Of a stretch of DNA of 64,000 bases, positions 50,928 through 59,197 are shown in pieces. The notes beneath the pieces are model-generated. The model saw nothing but the letters and a program-made list of their open reading frames with translations. It did no database searches and was not told the DNA's origin. The position numbers and the translations under genes were made by a program. The DNA is from Thermohalobaculum sp965263335. Lineage in GTDB: Bacteria > Pseudomonadota > Alphaproteobacteria > Rhodobacterales > Rhodobacteraceae. The stretch covers positions 2,232,001 through 2,296,000 of the forward strand of contig CBDHHE010000001.1 of the NCBI GenBank assembly GCA_965263335.1, in the 5' to 3' direction. Numbering within the stretch: position 1 is the first letter of the stretch; each line of letters opens with the position of its first letter.

Positions 50928-51935
50928 TCATTCAGCAGCGCTCTGGATGGCATTCACAAGCTCAACGAACTCGGCGCCGCGCTTCTCGGCGAAGTCATTC
51001 TGCACGCCTTTGGCCGCCTCGATGAAATCTGCTTTGTCCGGGCGGGTCATGGCCATCCCGCCTTCGGTTGACAGCCAGGTGCGGACCTCTTCGGTCTCGT
51101 TCAGCACCTGTACGCGAAACTCTGCCCCCGCATCCTCTGCAGCCTTGATGATCTGCGCACGCTGATCGTCGCTGAGGCGTTTCATGAAGCTGTCCGACGC
51201 GAAGAGCGGGGCCATGGCCACGAAATGCTCGAGGATCACCAGATGAGGCTCGAACTCGTAGAACTTCATATCTTTGATGAAGGACGTGCCGTTGTCACCG
51301 CCATCGACCGTACCGGTCTGAAGCGCAGTGGGTGTCTCCGACCAGGCTAGCGGGATCGGCTCTGCGCCGAACGCCTCAAAGGTCGCAAGCATGACTTCGT
51401 TCTTTGGCACCCGGACTTTCAAGCCTTCCATGTCGGCCATCGTGTTGATCGGACGTTTCGCATTGTAGAAGTCGCGATACAGGGCCGGCCCGAACGTGAG
51501 CAGATGAACGCTGGTTGCCTCTTGAAGCTTGTCCTTCATCAATTGACCGACAGGACCGTCGACGACACGCTCTAGGTGCTTTGTATCCTGGAAGATGTAA
51601 GGCAGCACCGTCACGTCCATCAGCGGCCAGTGAGGCGAGACGTTGTTGGCGGTGATGAAAAACCCGTCGACCGTGCCGAGTTGCATGGCCTTGAAGCCCT
51701 CATCCTCGGTTGAAATCTGATTGCAGCACCGGATCTTCACCTCAACGCTGCCGTTCGTGTATTCCTCTGCCTTGATTTTGAAGATCTTGGCAAACCGACC
51801 GTAGAGCGACTCTTCGGGTGCACCGAAGCCAAGGTTCATGGTGATGTCTGCGGCCGATGTAGGGAGCGAGAACAGCGCCGCTCCTGCCGACAGAACGGCG
51901 GTCGCCGCCAGTTTCGTCAAATCACGTCTGCGCAT
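50928..51935 (-). CDS. TRAP transporter substrate-binding protein (DctP)
   Basis: This 335-residue protein has an N-terminal export signal with two arginines (MRRRDLTKLAATAVLSAG). The DctP fold shows NLGFGAPEESLYGRFAKIF, GPALYRDFYNAKRPI, the carboxylate-binding arginine region MEGLKVRVPKNEVML, and GTVDGGDNGTSFI. It most likely binds a carboxylate such as an N-acyl amino acid. The ATG at 51935 has GGGAG 7 bases upstream; the frame reaches 51977 without support. Confidence 0.9.
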   Translation of the reverse strand: MRRRDLTKLAATAVLSAGAALFSLPTSAADITMNLGFGAPEESLYGRFAKIFKIKAEEYTNGSVEVKIRCCNQISTEDEGFKAMQLGTVDGFFITANNVSPHWPLMDVTVLPYIFQDTKHLERVVDGPVGQLMKDKLQEATSVHLLTFGPALYRDFYNAKRPINTMADMEGLKVRVPKNEVMLATFEAFGAEPIPLAWSETPTALQTGTVDGGDNGTSFIKDMKFYEFEPHLVILEHFVAMAPLFASDSFMKRLSDDQRAQIIKAAEDAGAEFRVQVLNETEEVRTWLSTEGGMAMTRPDKADFIEAAKGVQNDFAEKRGAEFVELVNAIQSAAE

Positions 51936-52229
51936 GGTATCACTCCCGTGTCTATTTGATGTTCTGTTCCCCTCCACTCGAGCGGCGTGAAGTGGCCTTG
52001 TGCTATCGAATCAGAGCAGCACGGCTGTTTAGGGTGGTCAAGCAGAAGGGGCCGAGGGGTGCGAAGAATTCACCACGCCGATGGCAGCAGCCTGTGCTGG
52101 AGAGTGTGGGATGAAACCGGATCGCTCTTTCTCGAAAGACGCTTCGGGCATCATCCCGGTTCACCTGTCCGGTTCAGAGATTCTTGCAATGCACTTTGAG
52201 CGGCGCAAACTCGGGACCTTGGGCTCCGA

Positions 52230-52601
52230 CTACCGGATGATGTAGACCTTGCGCACGGTTTCGTGGACCGCGCATCTGCCCCGCCAGCCTTCCGGGAAGA
52301 AGGCCGCGGTATCGGGCCGTATCTCGATGACGTCACCGGACGTGTGGGTGTACGTGCAGCGCCCGGCAATGAAGTGACAGAGTTCATCCCGAGTGACGTG
52401 ACATTCCCAGATGCCAGGCGTGCACACCCAGATTCCGGACTCCGGCCGTCCGTCTGGACCCTTGAAGAGCAGTTTGCCGGACGTGTGGCTTTGTCCTTCG
52501 ATCATCGTGGGGATTGGCCCCCAATCAACCAGGTCGGCAACGCCCAAAGGGTCATGAAGTTTAGGGGTCGCCTGCAGCATCTGAGTTCGAGCGGATTTCA
52601 T
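52230..52601 (-). CDS. cupin-fold protein (second of a tandem pair)
   Basis: This 123-residue single cupin resembles the DUF861/ureidoglycine-type group: GIWVCTPGIWECHVTRDELCHFIAG, then EIRPDTAAFFPEGWRG. It lacks the full His-rich metal set of cupin dioxygenases. The ATG at 52601 has AGAGG 4 bases upstream and lies 11 bases after the first cupin stop. It is paralogous to that neighbour. It is the last gene of the polyamine-type operon. Confidence 0.8.
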   Translation of the reverse strand: MKSARTQMLQATPKLHDPLGVADLVDWGPIPTMIEGQSHTSGKLLFKGPDGRPESGIWVCTPGIWECHVTRDELCHFIAGRCTYTHTSGDVIEIRPDTAAFFPEGWRGRCAVHETVRKVYIIR

Positions 52602-52612
52602 GGGGCCTCTGC

Positions 52613-52981
52613 TCAGCGCAGCATATAGACGCTGCGTATGGTTTCGATCACTTCGACATCGCCGCACCAGCCTTCGCGGAAGTGGACGACCGTGCCAGGC
52701 CCGACCTCGATCACTTCACCGCTATCGGCGCGATAGACAGCGCGTCCGGAGGTGAAGTGGCAAAGTTCGTCCCGGGGCAACACCAGACGCCAGGTACCAG
52801 GCGTACACTCCCAGATACCCGCCTCGGGCAGCCCGTCTTCTGCACCTTTCCACAAAAGCCGCCCACGATTTACCGATCGACCATCGATCGGCTCGAGATG
52901 TCCTCCCCAGTCGACGAGCTCTTCTACAAAGCTTGAAGCGCCATGGATATGTGGCGCGGTCGATCCCGTGTGTGCACTCAT
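52613..52981 (-). CDS. cupin-fold protein (first of a tandem pair)
   Basis: This 122-residue cupin parallels the next one segment by segment (GIWECTPGTWRLVLPRDELCHF; VGPGTVVHFREGWCGD; SVYMLR at the end compares with KVYIIR). The pair may form a heterodimer or a two-component binding protein. It starts 3 bases after the glycosyltransferase stop. Function is unknown; related cupins act in sugar or ureide metabolism. Confidence 0.8.
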   Translation of the reverse strand: MSAHTGSTAPHIHGASSFVEELVDWGGHLEPIDGRSVNRGRLLWKGAEDGLPEAGIWECTPGTWRLVLPRDELCHFTSGRAVYRADSGEVIEVGPGTVVHFREGWCGDVEVIETIRSVYMLR

Positions 52982-52984
52982 GGC

Positions 52985-54274
52985 TCAGCCGAGCAAGCCG
53001 TTGAGAATTTCAGCGGCCTTGGTCGGGCCGTGGCGCGCTTGCATGTGGGCAGAGGTCGCGGCGAGACGGTCTTGCATGGACCGATCCGTCAGCATCGCAT
53101 CGAGCTTTTCGGCCAGCTCTTCGTTACTCCAGTCATACCTGTTCAATTTGAAACCGTGGCCGGTCTCCTGTACGCGGGTCGCGTTGTCGTGACCATCCCA
53201 GACATAGGGCATTATGATGGCTGGCTTGCCGAAGTAGAGACACTCGGTGAAGCTGTTGTTGCCACCATGATGGATGACCGCATCGACCTGCGGAATGACC
53301 GAAGGCTGTGGATACCAAGATGAAAGATGCACATTGTCGGGCGGTGTATCATAGGCATCGTGATAGTCTCCGACATTGACAAGTGCACGATACGGCAGTT
53401 CGGCGATGGCCGCGATGACGCGCTTCAGAAGCTCCGTGTCGCCTGCACCGAGTGAGCCATAGCTGACATAGAGCAAGGGTTTGTCGTTCTGCGTCTTGAA
53501 CGCTGGAACTTCATAGGGTTCGTCCTGGCGTACACAGCCTTCAAGGTACTGGAACTGCGCCGGATCAAGAGGTTGCGCCCGCGCAAATTTCACTGGTTCG
53601 GGATACAGCAGCAAGTTCATGTGCGGAGACGCCTCGAAAAACTCTCCGATCGCGTAAGTCGGTTCGCCGCATTCGGTCAGGAAGGCGTTGAAGTCATCGT
53701 GGATCGGTTTGATGACCTCATGAAACTTCGCCCGAAAAGCCGAGTGACACGCCTTGTCCTGCGCTCCGCAACCCGAGAGGTGAGGCGGTATGTCATCGGC
53801 CTCGATCTCGTTCTCCGAGCACGAGATGATGCGCACCCACGGCTTGCCGTTCTCGGCGCCGTATCGCTTGATCGCGGGAAACAGGATCACGTTGTCAACG
53901 CAAACGATGTCGGGCTGGATCTTCGCGAGCACGCTCGGCAGATCTTTTTCAGCCCACTTCGCGCTGTCCACGATCGCCTCCCAGCAATCCTTGACATAGT
54001 TGTCGAGCTGGTCGATCGGCGTCTTGCGGAAGTTCGGGATGTGGCCATTGATGAAGTCCTCCCAAAACTTCGCCATCTGTTCCGGTGGCATCGGCTCGGA
54101 GAGCGCGACGGGGTGGGCCTCGAAGCCATAGCCCTCGTACACCTCGAGAAAACCGGGGTCCGAAAGGAACACAGCCTTGTGGCCGAGTTTCTCGACCGCC
54201 TGCGCAATGCCCACCGAATTGAGCGCCGGGCCGAACGCTGCTTCCGGGAAAAATGCGATTGTCTTCTGGGCCAT
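52985..54274 (-). CDS. GT1-type glycosyltransferase (UDP-glycosyltransferase/MGT family)
   Basis: This 429-residue GT-B enzyme starts MAQKTIAFFPEAAFGPALNSV. Its C-terminal donor site is HHGGNNSFTECLYFGKPAI followed by MPYVWDGHDNATRV, like the sugar-nucleotide site of macrolide and flavonoid glycosyltransferases. The ATG at 54274 has AGGAGG upstream. It sits directly after the polyamine-type ATPase and before two cupins in one operon, an unusual place for such an enzyme. It may glycosylate or deglycosylate the imported compound. Confidence 0.85.
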   Translation of the reverse strand: MAQKTIAFFPEAAFGPALNSVGIAQAVEKLGHKAVFLSDPGFLEVYEGYGFEAHPVALSEPMPPEQMAKFWEDFINGHIPNFRKTPIDQLDNYVKDCWEAIVDSAKWAEKDLPSVLAKIQPDIVCVDNVILFPAIKRYGAENGKPWVRIISCSENEIEADDIPPHLSGCGAQDKACHSAFRAKFHEVIKPIHDDFNAFLTECGEPTYAIGEFFEASPHMNLLLYPEPVKFARAQPLDPAQFQYLEGCVRQDEPYEVPAFKTQNDKPLLYVSYGSLGAGDTELLKRVIAAIAELPYRALVNVGDYHDAYDTPPDNVHLSSWYPQPSVIPQVDAVIHHGGNNSFTECLYFGKPAIIMPYVWDGHDNATRVQETGHGFKLNRYDWSNEELAEKLDAMLTDRSMQDRLAATSAHMQARHGPTKAAEILNGLLG

Positions 54275-54291
54275 GAGCCCCCCTCCTCCGT

Positions 54292-55359
54292 TCACTGATC
54301 TACAAGAATGCGTCCGTCCTCAGGGCTCCAAATGCACCAGACGGTCTGGCCGGGTTGCCAGCGAGCAGCAGTTTCATCGGTTGCGTCAAGCCGAACGCTA
54401 AGTGCGCGGTCCGCTCCGGCAACTTCGACATGGGCGTTCAGATCATTGCCGTGATAGGTAATGGCGCGAATGTCGCCCTGTACTCCGTTCTTGTCGACGG
54501 GACACTCTTCGATCAGCGCCAGTCTCTCGGGCCGGATGGCCAATGCCGCGCGCAAGCCCGGGGTCGGAGACTTTGCGCGCAACAGACCATGGGCTTCCGT
54601 GGCGAGGCCACCATCCACTGTTTCGCCCTCGAGGAAGTTGCTCGTACCAACGAACTCAGCCACGAAACGGGATGCCGGGTGCTCATAGAGATCACGCGGG
54701 CTTCCCATCTGTGCAATGCGGCCCTCTCGCATAAGCGCCAGTCGGTCAGCCATGACCAACGCTTCTTCCTGATCGTGGGTGACGACCACGAAGGTCAATC
54801 CGAACTCGCTCTGCAGGCGCTTCAGTTCGATCTGCATCTGCTCACGCAGCTTCTTGTCCAACGCCGCCAGTGGTTCGTCCAGCAACAAAAGCCGCGGGCG
54901 TTTGATCAATGCCCTTGCCAATGCCACGCGTTGGCGTTGCCCGCCGGACAGCAAGTCGGGCTTGCGAGATGCAAACTCCGTCAGAGCCACCTGCTCCATG
55001 ATCTCGTCGGTTCGCTGCGCGATCTCGTCTGCAGGCAATCGCTCCATCTCCAACCCATAGGAAATGTTCGATCGCACGGACATGTGCGGGAACAGCGCGT
55101 AGGACTGAAACATCAAGTTCAGCGGGCGGCGGCTTGCGGGCATGTCGGTTATGTCTGTGTCATCCAGCAAGATTCGGCCCTGATCCGGAGCCTCAAATCC
55201 GGCGAGCAGGCGCAGAAGGGTGGTCTTCCCGCAACCCGATGGCCCGAGCAGCGCAAAGAACTCGCCTTCATGCAGATTCAACGACACCTGATCGACAGCC
55301 ACCATTGCACCAAAGCGCTTGGTGACCTGATCAAGTGCCATGACCGAGGGCGCTCTCAT
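54292..55359 (-). CDS. ABC transporter ATPase, spermidine/putrescine (PotA) type
   Basis: This 355-residue ATPase has GPSGCGKTTLLRLLAGFE (Walker A), LSGGQRQRVALARALIKRP, LLLDEPLAALDKKLR, and a C-terminal TOBE domain (about 270-355). It powers the PotBC-type permeases. Its ATG overlaps the permease stop as ATGA. Substrates of this class include polyamines, opines and GABA-like compounds. Confidence 0.92.
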   Translation of the reverse strand: MRAPSVMALDQVTKRFGAMVAVDQVSLNLHEGEFFALLGPSGCGKTTLLRLLAGFEAPDQGRILLDDTDITDMPASRRPLNLMFQSYALFPHMSVRSNISYGLEMERLPADEIAQRTDEIMEQVALTEFASRKPDLLSGGQRQRVALARALIKRPRLLLLDEPLAALDKKLREQMQIELKRLQSEFGLTFVVVTHDQEEALVMADRLALMREGRIAQMGSPRDLYEHPASRFVAEFVGTSNFLEGETVDGGLATEAHGLLRAKSPTPGLRAALAIRPERLALIEECPVDKNGVQGDIRAITYHGNDLNAHVEVAGADRALSVRLDATDETAARWQPGQTVWCIWSPEDGRILVDQ

Positions 55360-56138
55360 GTATCGGTAACCGCCCCACGGTTTATGCGCTGCGAGGCCAG
55401 AACCAGAGTGAAGCTGAACAGCATCACGATGGTCGCCATGGCATTGATTTCGGGTGTCACGCCGAAGCGGATCATCGAGTAGATGCGCATGGGCAAAGTG
55501 GTGGAACTCGCACCGGCACCCGCCGTGAAGAACGCGATGATGAATTCGTCGACCGAGAGCGTGAACGCAAGCAAGCCTCCGGCAAGAACCCCCGGCCAGA
55601 TCATCGGCAAAGTCACTCTGCGGAATGTGGTGAAAGCGCTTGCACCCAAGTCTGCGGATGCCTCGACGATCGCATAGTCAAACCCGCGCAGCCGCGTGCG
55701 CACGATGGCGCAGACAAACGCGATGTTGAACACCGCATGGCTGAAGATGATTGAATGGAGACCCAGTGTGAAACCCAGGAACGTGTAAAAGCTCAGAAGC
55801 GCAATCGCCAAGACAATGTCCGGAATGATCATCGGTGCAAACAGCAACGCGTCCAGAGTGTTCGACTGCGGCCTGCGTGAAACGCCGAGCGCAAGGAGTG
55901 TCCCGAGCGCGGTGGCGATGACTGTCGAGACCGCAGCGACGATGAGGGTATTGGCGGCCGCCGAGAGGATCTCAGGACTGTCGAGAAGCTTCGCATACCA
56001 GGCCGTCGAAACCCCGGTCCATGCGGTTGGCATGCCGCCTCGGTTAAAGCTCAGCACCATGAGAACCAAGATCGGCAGATAGAGGAACGCATATACCAAT
56101 ATGAGATGAGCACTCAGAAAGCGCATGACCCTAGGCAT
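55356..56138 (-). CDS. ABC transporter permease, PotC type
   Basis: This 260-residue protein has six membrane helices and the ABC-permease loop EASADLGASAFTTFRRVTLP (EAA motif). It overlaps the PotB-type gene by 8 bases and the ATPase gene by ATGA. Confidence 0.92.
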   Translation of the reverse strand: MPRVMRFLSAHLILVYAFLYLPILVLMVLSFNRGGMPTAWTGVSTAWYAKLLDSPEILSAAANTLIVAAVSTVIATALGTLLALGVSRRPQSNTLDALLFAPMIIPDIVLAIALLSFYTFLGFTLGLHSIIFSHAVFNIAFVCAIVRTRLRGFDYAIVEASADLGASAFTTFRRVTLPMIWPGVLAGGLLAFTLSVDEFIIAFFTAGAGASSTTLPMRIYSMIRFGVTPEINAMATIVMLFSFTLVLASQRINRGAVTDT

Positions 56139-56988
56139 CGGCCCGCCTTTCCGACTGTGCCCGGTTCACCACTGCTGCCTGCGCAAACAATAGAAGCATC
56201 ATGATCAGAATGAGCACCAGCGACAGCGCGGCGCCGAACGGCCAGTCACGCGCAGACAGGAATTGGTCATAGATCAGGTTGCCGACCATCTGCAGCCGAC
56301 CACCACCGAGCAGATCCGGCGTGATGAAGTTTCCAATCGACAGCACGAAGACAAAGACCGCCCCGGCAGCAACTCCAGGCAACGTGAGCGGGAACGTCAC
56401 ACGCCAGAATGTTCGCCATGCAGGCGCGCCCAGGTCCTCCGATGCCTCCCTTAGCGACGGGTCCAAACGTTGGATCGATGCGTAGATCGCGAGTATTACG
56501 AAAGGCAGATAGTTGTAGACCAGTCCAGTGACCACGGCGAATTCGTTGTAAAGAATGGGCAGCGGTTCTCTGATCACACCCACGCTCTCAAGCCCGTTGT
56601 TGATAAGACCTTCGCGGTTAAGCAGCACGATCCAAGCGTATGTGCGGATCAAATAGTTGCTCCAGAACGGCAGCATGACCAAGAGCAGGTATCCGGTCTG
56701 ACGATGCTTGGGAGCGAGCGAAATCGCATAGGCCGCGGGATAGGCCAACAGAACCGAGATCACCGTTGCCTCGGCTGCAATTCGAGCCGACGTCAGAAAG
56801 ATGCCCAGATAGATGGGCTCCGCCGCACGCGCAAAGTTTCCAAAGCCGAAGATGTAGTCGATGCCGCCGTACACGCCTCGTTCGAAGAAGCTGTAGAAGA
56901 ACACCAGCAGGCACGGCAAGATCATGAACACTGTGAGCCAGCCGATGCCTGGCAGCATCAGCAGCCATGACCGCAGCCGCTGGCTCAT
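56131..56988 (-). CDS. ABC transporter permease, PotB type
   Basis: This 285-residue protein has six membrane helices and the EAA-type loop EASEDLGAPAWRTFWRVTFP. It forms the importer channel with the PotC-type protein. It starts 51 bp after the binding-protein stop. Confidence 0.92.
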   Translation of the reverse strand: MSQRLRSWLLMLPGIGWLTVFMILPCLLVFFYSFFERGVYGGIDYIFGFGNFARAAEPIYLGIFLTSARIAAEATVISVLLAYPAAYAISLAPKHRQTGYLLLVMLPFWSNYLIRTYAWIVLLNREGLINNGLESVGVIREPLPILYNEFAVVTGLVYNYLPFVILAIYASIQRLDPSLREASEDLGAPAWRTFWRVTFPLTLPGVAAGAVFVFVLSIGNFITPDLLGGGRLQMVGNLIYDQFLSARDWPFGAALSLVLILIMMLLLFAQAAVVNRAQSERRADA

Positions 56989-57039
56989 CTATCGACAACC
57001 CGGATGAAGTTCCGGAGCTTCATGGTGGCACAAGCCGAT

Positions 57040-58083
57040 CTATTGCGATGCCATTATCTCGGACACGGCCTTGGTATAGGCCTTCTGAGCGGCTCCCAGA
57101 TCGCGCAGTTGTTCCTGCTCCAACATCTCGGCCGGGTCGTACCCGATGTTCGGGAATGAGGCGATGTAGTCCGGATCGAGAGCTGACATGGCCGCCTTGT
57201 TGGGCACCTTGTACATGATGTTCTCGGCAACCCACTTCCCGGTGTCTTCGCCCAGCACGAAGTTGATGAAGGCATGCGCCGCAGCCTTGTTCTCAGACGC
57301 CTCGGGAATCACCATGGTATCGACCCAAAGATCCGTCCCCTCCTTGGGAATGACGAACTTGATCTCGGCGTTCTCGGCACGACCATAGTTGCACCATCCA
57401 TCCCAGGCGTGGACCAGCGACGCCTCGCCCGAGACGAGCTTCGAGTAGAACGTGGTGTCGTCGTAGGCGAGCAGGTTCTGCTTCGCCGCAATCAGGTCTG
57501 TCTTGACCTCGTCGATCTTGGCCTGATCGGCCTCGTTGACTGAGTACCCACGAGCCAGCATGCCCGCGGCCATGAGCCAGCGATCGGTGGCCAACATTGT
57601 GATCTTGCCTTTCAGATCTTCTGACGGGGAAAGCAGATCGGCCCACGAGTCGGGAGTGCCCTCTACCAAGTCCGCGCGGTAGCAAAGCCCGGTGGTGCCC
57701 CAAGCGTATGGCGCTGAGAAGGTGTTACCCGGATCATACGCCAGTTCATTAGCCTGTGGATAAAGGTTCGCCATGTTCGGAACCTGCTCATGGTCGATCT
57801 TGGCCGCCAGCCCCAGCTGATTGAGCGCTTCGGCGAAAGGCGAGGACACGAAGAGGACATCATAGCCCTTGCCGCCCCCTGCAACGACCTTGCCCATGAT
57901 CTCTTCGTTCGTCGCGTGCAGAGCCACTTCCAGTTCAATACCCGTGGCCGACTTGAAACGCTCCGCCATATCGGCCGGCATGTACCCATCCCAGTTCGAA
58001 ATGACGATCTTGTCGGCAGCTGTGGCAGGACCGGAACCAAGCCCGAGCGCCAAGATCGCAGTCGCAAGCAGAAATCTGGTCAT
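57040..58083 (-). CDS. polyamine-type periplasmic binding protein (PotD/PotF type)
   Basis: This 347-residue protein has a Sec signal (MTRFLLATAILALGLGSGPATAAD). The body reads VISNWDGYMPADMAERFK, GYDVLFVSSPFAEAL, WGTTGLCYRADLVEG and VHAWDGWCNYGRAEN, as in PotD/PotF and related opine-binding proteins. It is the first gene of the operon that continues with both permeases, the ATPase, a glycosyltransferase and two cupins. Confidence 0.9.
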   Translation of the reverse strand: MTRFLLATAILALGLGSGPATAADKIVISNWDGYMPADMAERFKSATGIELEVALHATNEEIMGKVVAGGGKGYDVLFVSSPFAEALNQLGLAAKIDHEQVPNMANLYPQANELAYDPGNTFSAPYAWGTTGLCYRADLVEGTPDSWADLLSPSEDLKGKITMLATDRWLMAAGMLARGYSVNEADQAKIDEVKTDLIAAKQNLLAYDDTTFYSKLVSGEASLVHAWDGWCNYGRAENAEIKFVIPKEGTDLWVDTMVIPEASENKAAAHAFINFVLGEDTGKWVAENIMYKVPNKAAMSALDPDYIASFPNIGYDPAEMLEQEQLRDLGAAQKAYTKAVSEIMASQ

Positions 58084-58163
58084 CGATGCATCTCCTTGTC
58101 ATTCAGGAAGTTTTTCACCGACCCGCGGCGCGCCCCCTGTAGCAACTTGTATTTTTTTGGCTA

Positions 58164-58173
58164 ATTGTACAAT
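58164..58173. promoter_or_regulatory. palindrome ATTGTACAAT, candidate GntR operator before the polyamine-type operon
   Basis: The perfect 10-bp palindrome has the GT-AC core typical of FCD-type GntR operators. It is 81 bp before the binding-protein ATG and 10 bp after the gntR stop, in the only spacer between the two. Confidence 0.5.
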
Positions 58174-58182
58174 CTAGTGAGT

Positions 58183-59085
58183 TCATCGACGAGTCAACCT
58201 GCGGTGCGCGAGAACCCTTGCCTTGCGAAGATCCGGTCGCGCCGCATCTGCGTGATGCAGATGCTTGATCATGCGATCACGCGCCAGCTCCAAATCTCTT
58301 TCTGCGATTGCCTGCAGGACCGCTGCGTGCTCGCGAAACGAGGCAGCCAGCCTTTCGCGCGACACGTGATGTTCAGGCTCGGCCACGCGGCGCATCCGCG
58401 TGATCTGCTGGATCGCACGCGCAAGAAAGCGGTTGCCACTGGCATCGGCCATCGTGTCGTGAAAGTCGGCGTCAGCGGAGACGAGAGTCTTCATCGGCGT
58501 TTCCGAAACGGATGCCGCGAAACGAACTTGCGCCGAGAGCAGCCCCGTAAGCACCGCGGGCGGCATGTCAAAGCTTGGCTCCTCGAACACCGCAGGCTCG
58601 ATCAGAAGCCGAAACCGGGCACTTTCGCCATAGGACGCCTCATCGGTGAGCGTGGCTCGAAGTGCCCATCCATGGCCTGCGCGGCGCTCGACCAACCCGT
58701 CTTCCTGCATCTGCGCCAGCACTTTCAGGATCGTCGCGCGGCTTGCGCCATAGCGCTGGCAAAGATCGCCCACAGCCACCTGATCGCCGATCAAAGTGGC
58801 GAACCGCTCACTTGCAATCAATCGCCGGATACGGTCAATCTCGGTCTCCGGCAACGCGATCTGGCGGAACCTGTCGGAGTCAGTTCCCACGGACAAGAAG
58901 AATCCCAGATTGTGTTCGGACCGAACGACGTCCATTTGCTCGAGTTCCTGCAAGGCACGCCGAACCGGCGAGCGCGATACGCCCAGCGCATCCGCCACCC
59001 ACTGTTCACGGATGTGAAAGCCAGCCGACAGCCGCTGTTTGCGCAGCAACTCGACAATTCGCGGCGTCAATTCCACCTGACGCAT
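58183..59085 (-). CDS. GntR-family regulator with two winged-helix segments and FCD domain
   Basis: This 300-residue protein starts MRQVELTPRIVELLRKQR. One DNA-binding segment is at about residues 1-65 (ADALGVSRSPVRRALQELE). A second helix-turn-helix segment is at about 80-140 (GDLCQRYGASRATILKVLAQMQ). An FCD-like ligand domain follows (ADADFHDTMADASGN, EHAAVLQAIAERDLELA). The ATG at 59085 is preferred over the frame opening at 59181. It is about 70 residues longer than usual FCD regulators because of the extra segment. Divergent from the aldehyde dehydrogenase. Confidence 0.82.
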   Translation of the reverse strand: MRQVELTPRIVELLRKQRLSAGFHIREQWVADALGVSRSPVRRALQELEQMDVVRSEHNLGFFLSVGTDSDRFRQIALPETEIDRIRRLIASERFATLIGDQVAVGDLCQRYGASRATILKVLAQMQEDGLVERRAGHGWALRATLTDEASYGESARFRLLIEPAVFEEPSFDMPPAVLTGLLSAQVRFAASVSETPMKTLVSADADFHDTMADASGNRFLARAIQQITRMRRVAEPEHHVSRERLAASFREHAAVLQAIAERDLELARDRMIKHLHHADAARPDLRKARVLAHRRLTRR

Positions 59086-59197
59086 GTGACCCACATTCTG
59101 CTGACCGGGCAGCTTTATAGGGTGCTGGTCGCGCGTCGGGCAATGGCAACGCGAATATCCAGTGGTGCAAGAGCCGAACACCTAGCGAGAATGGCAC

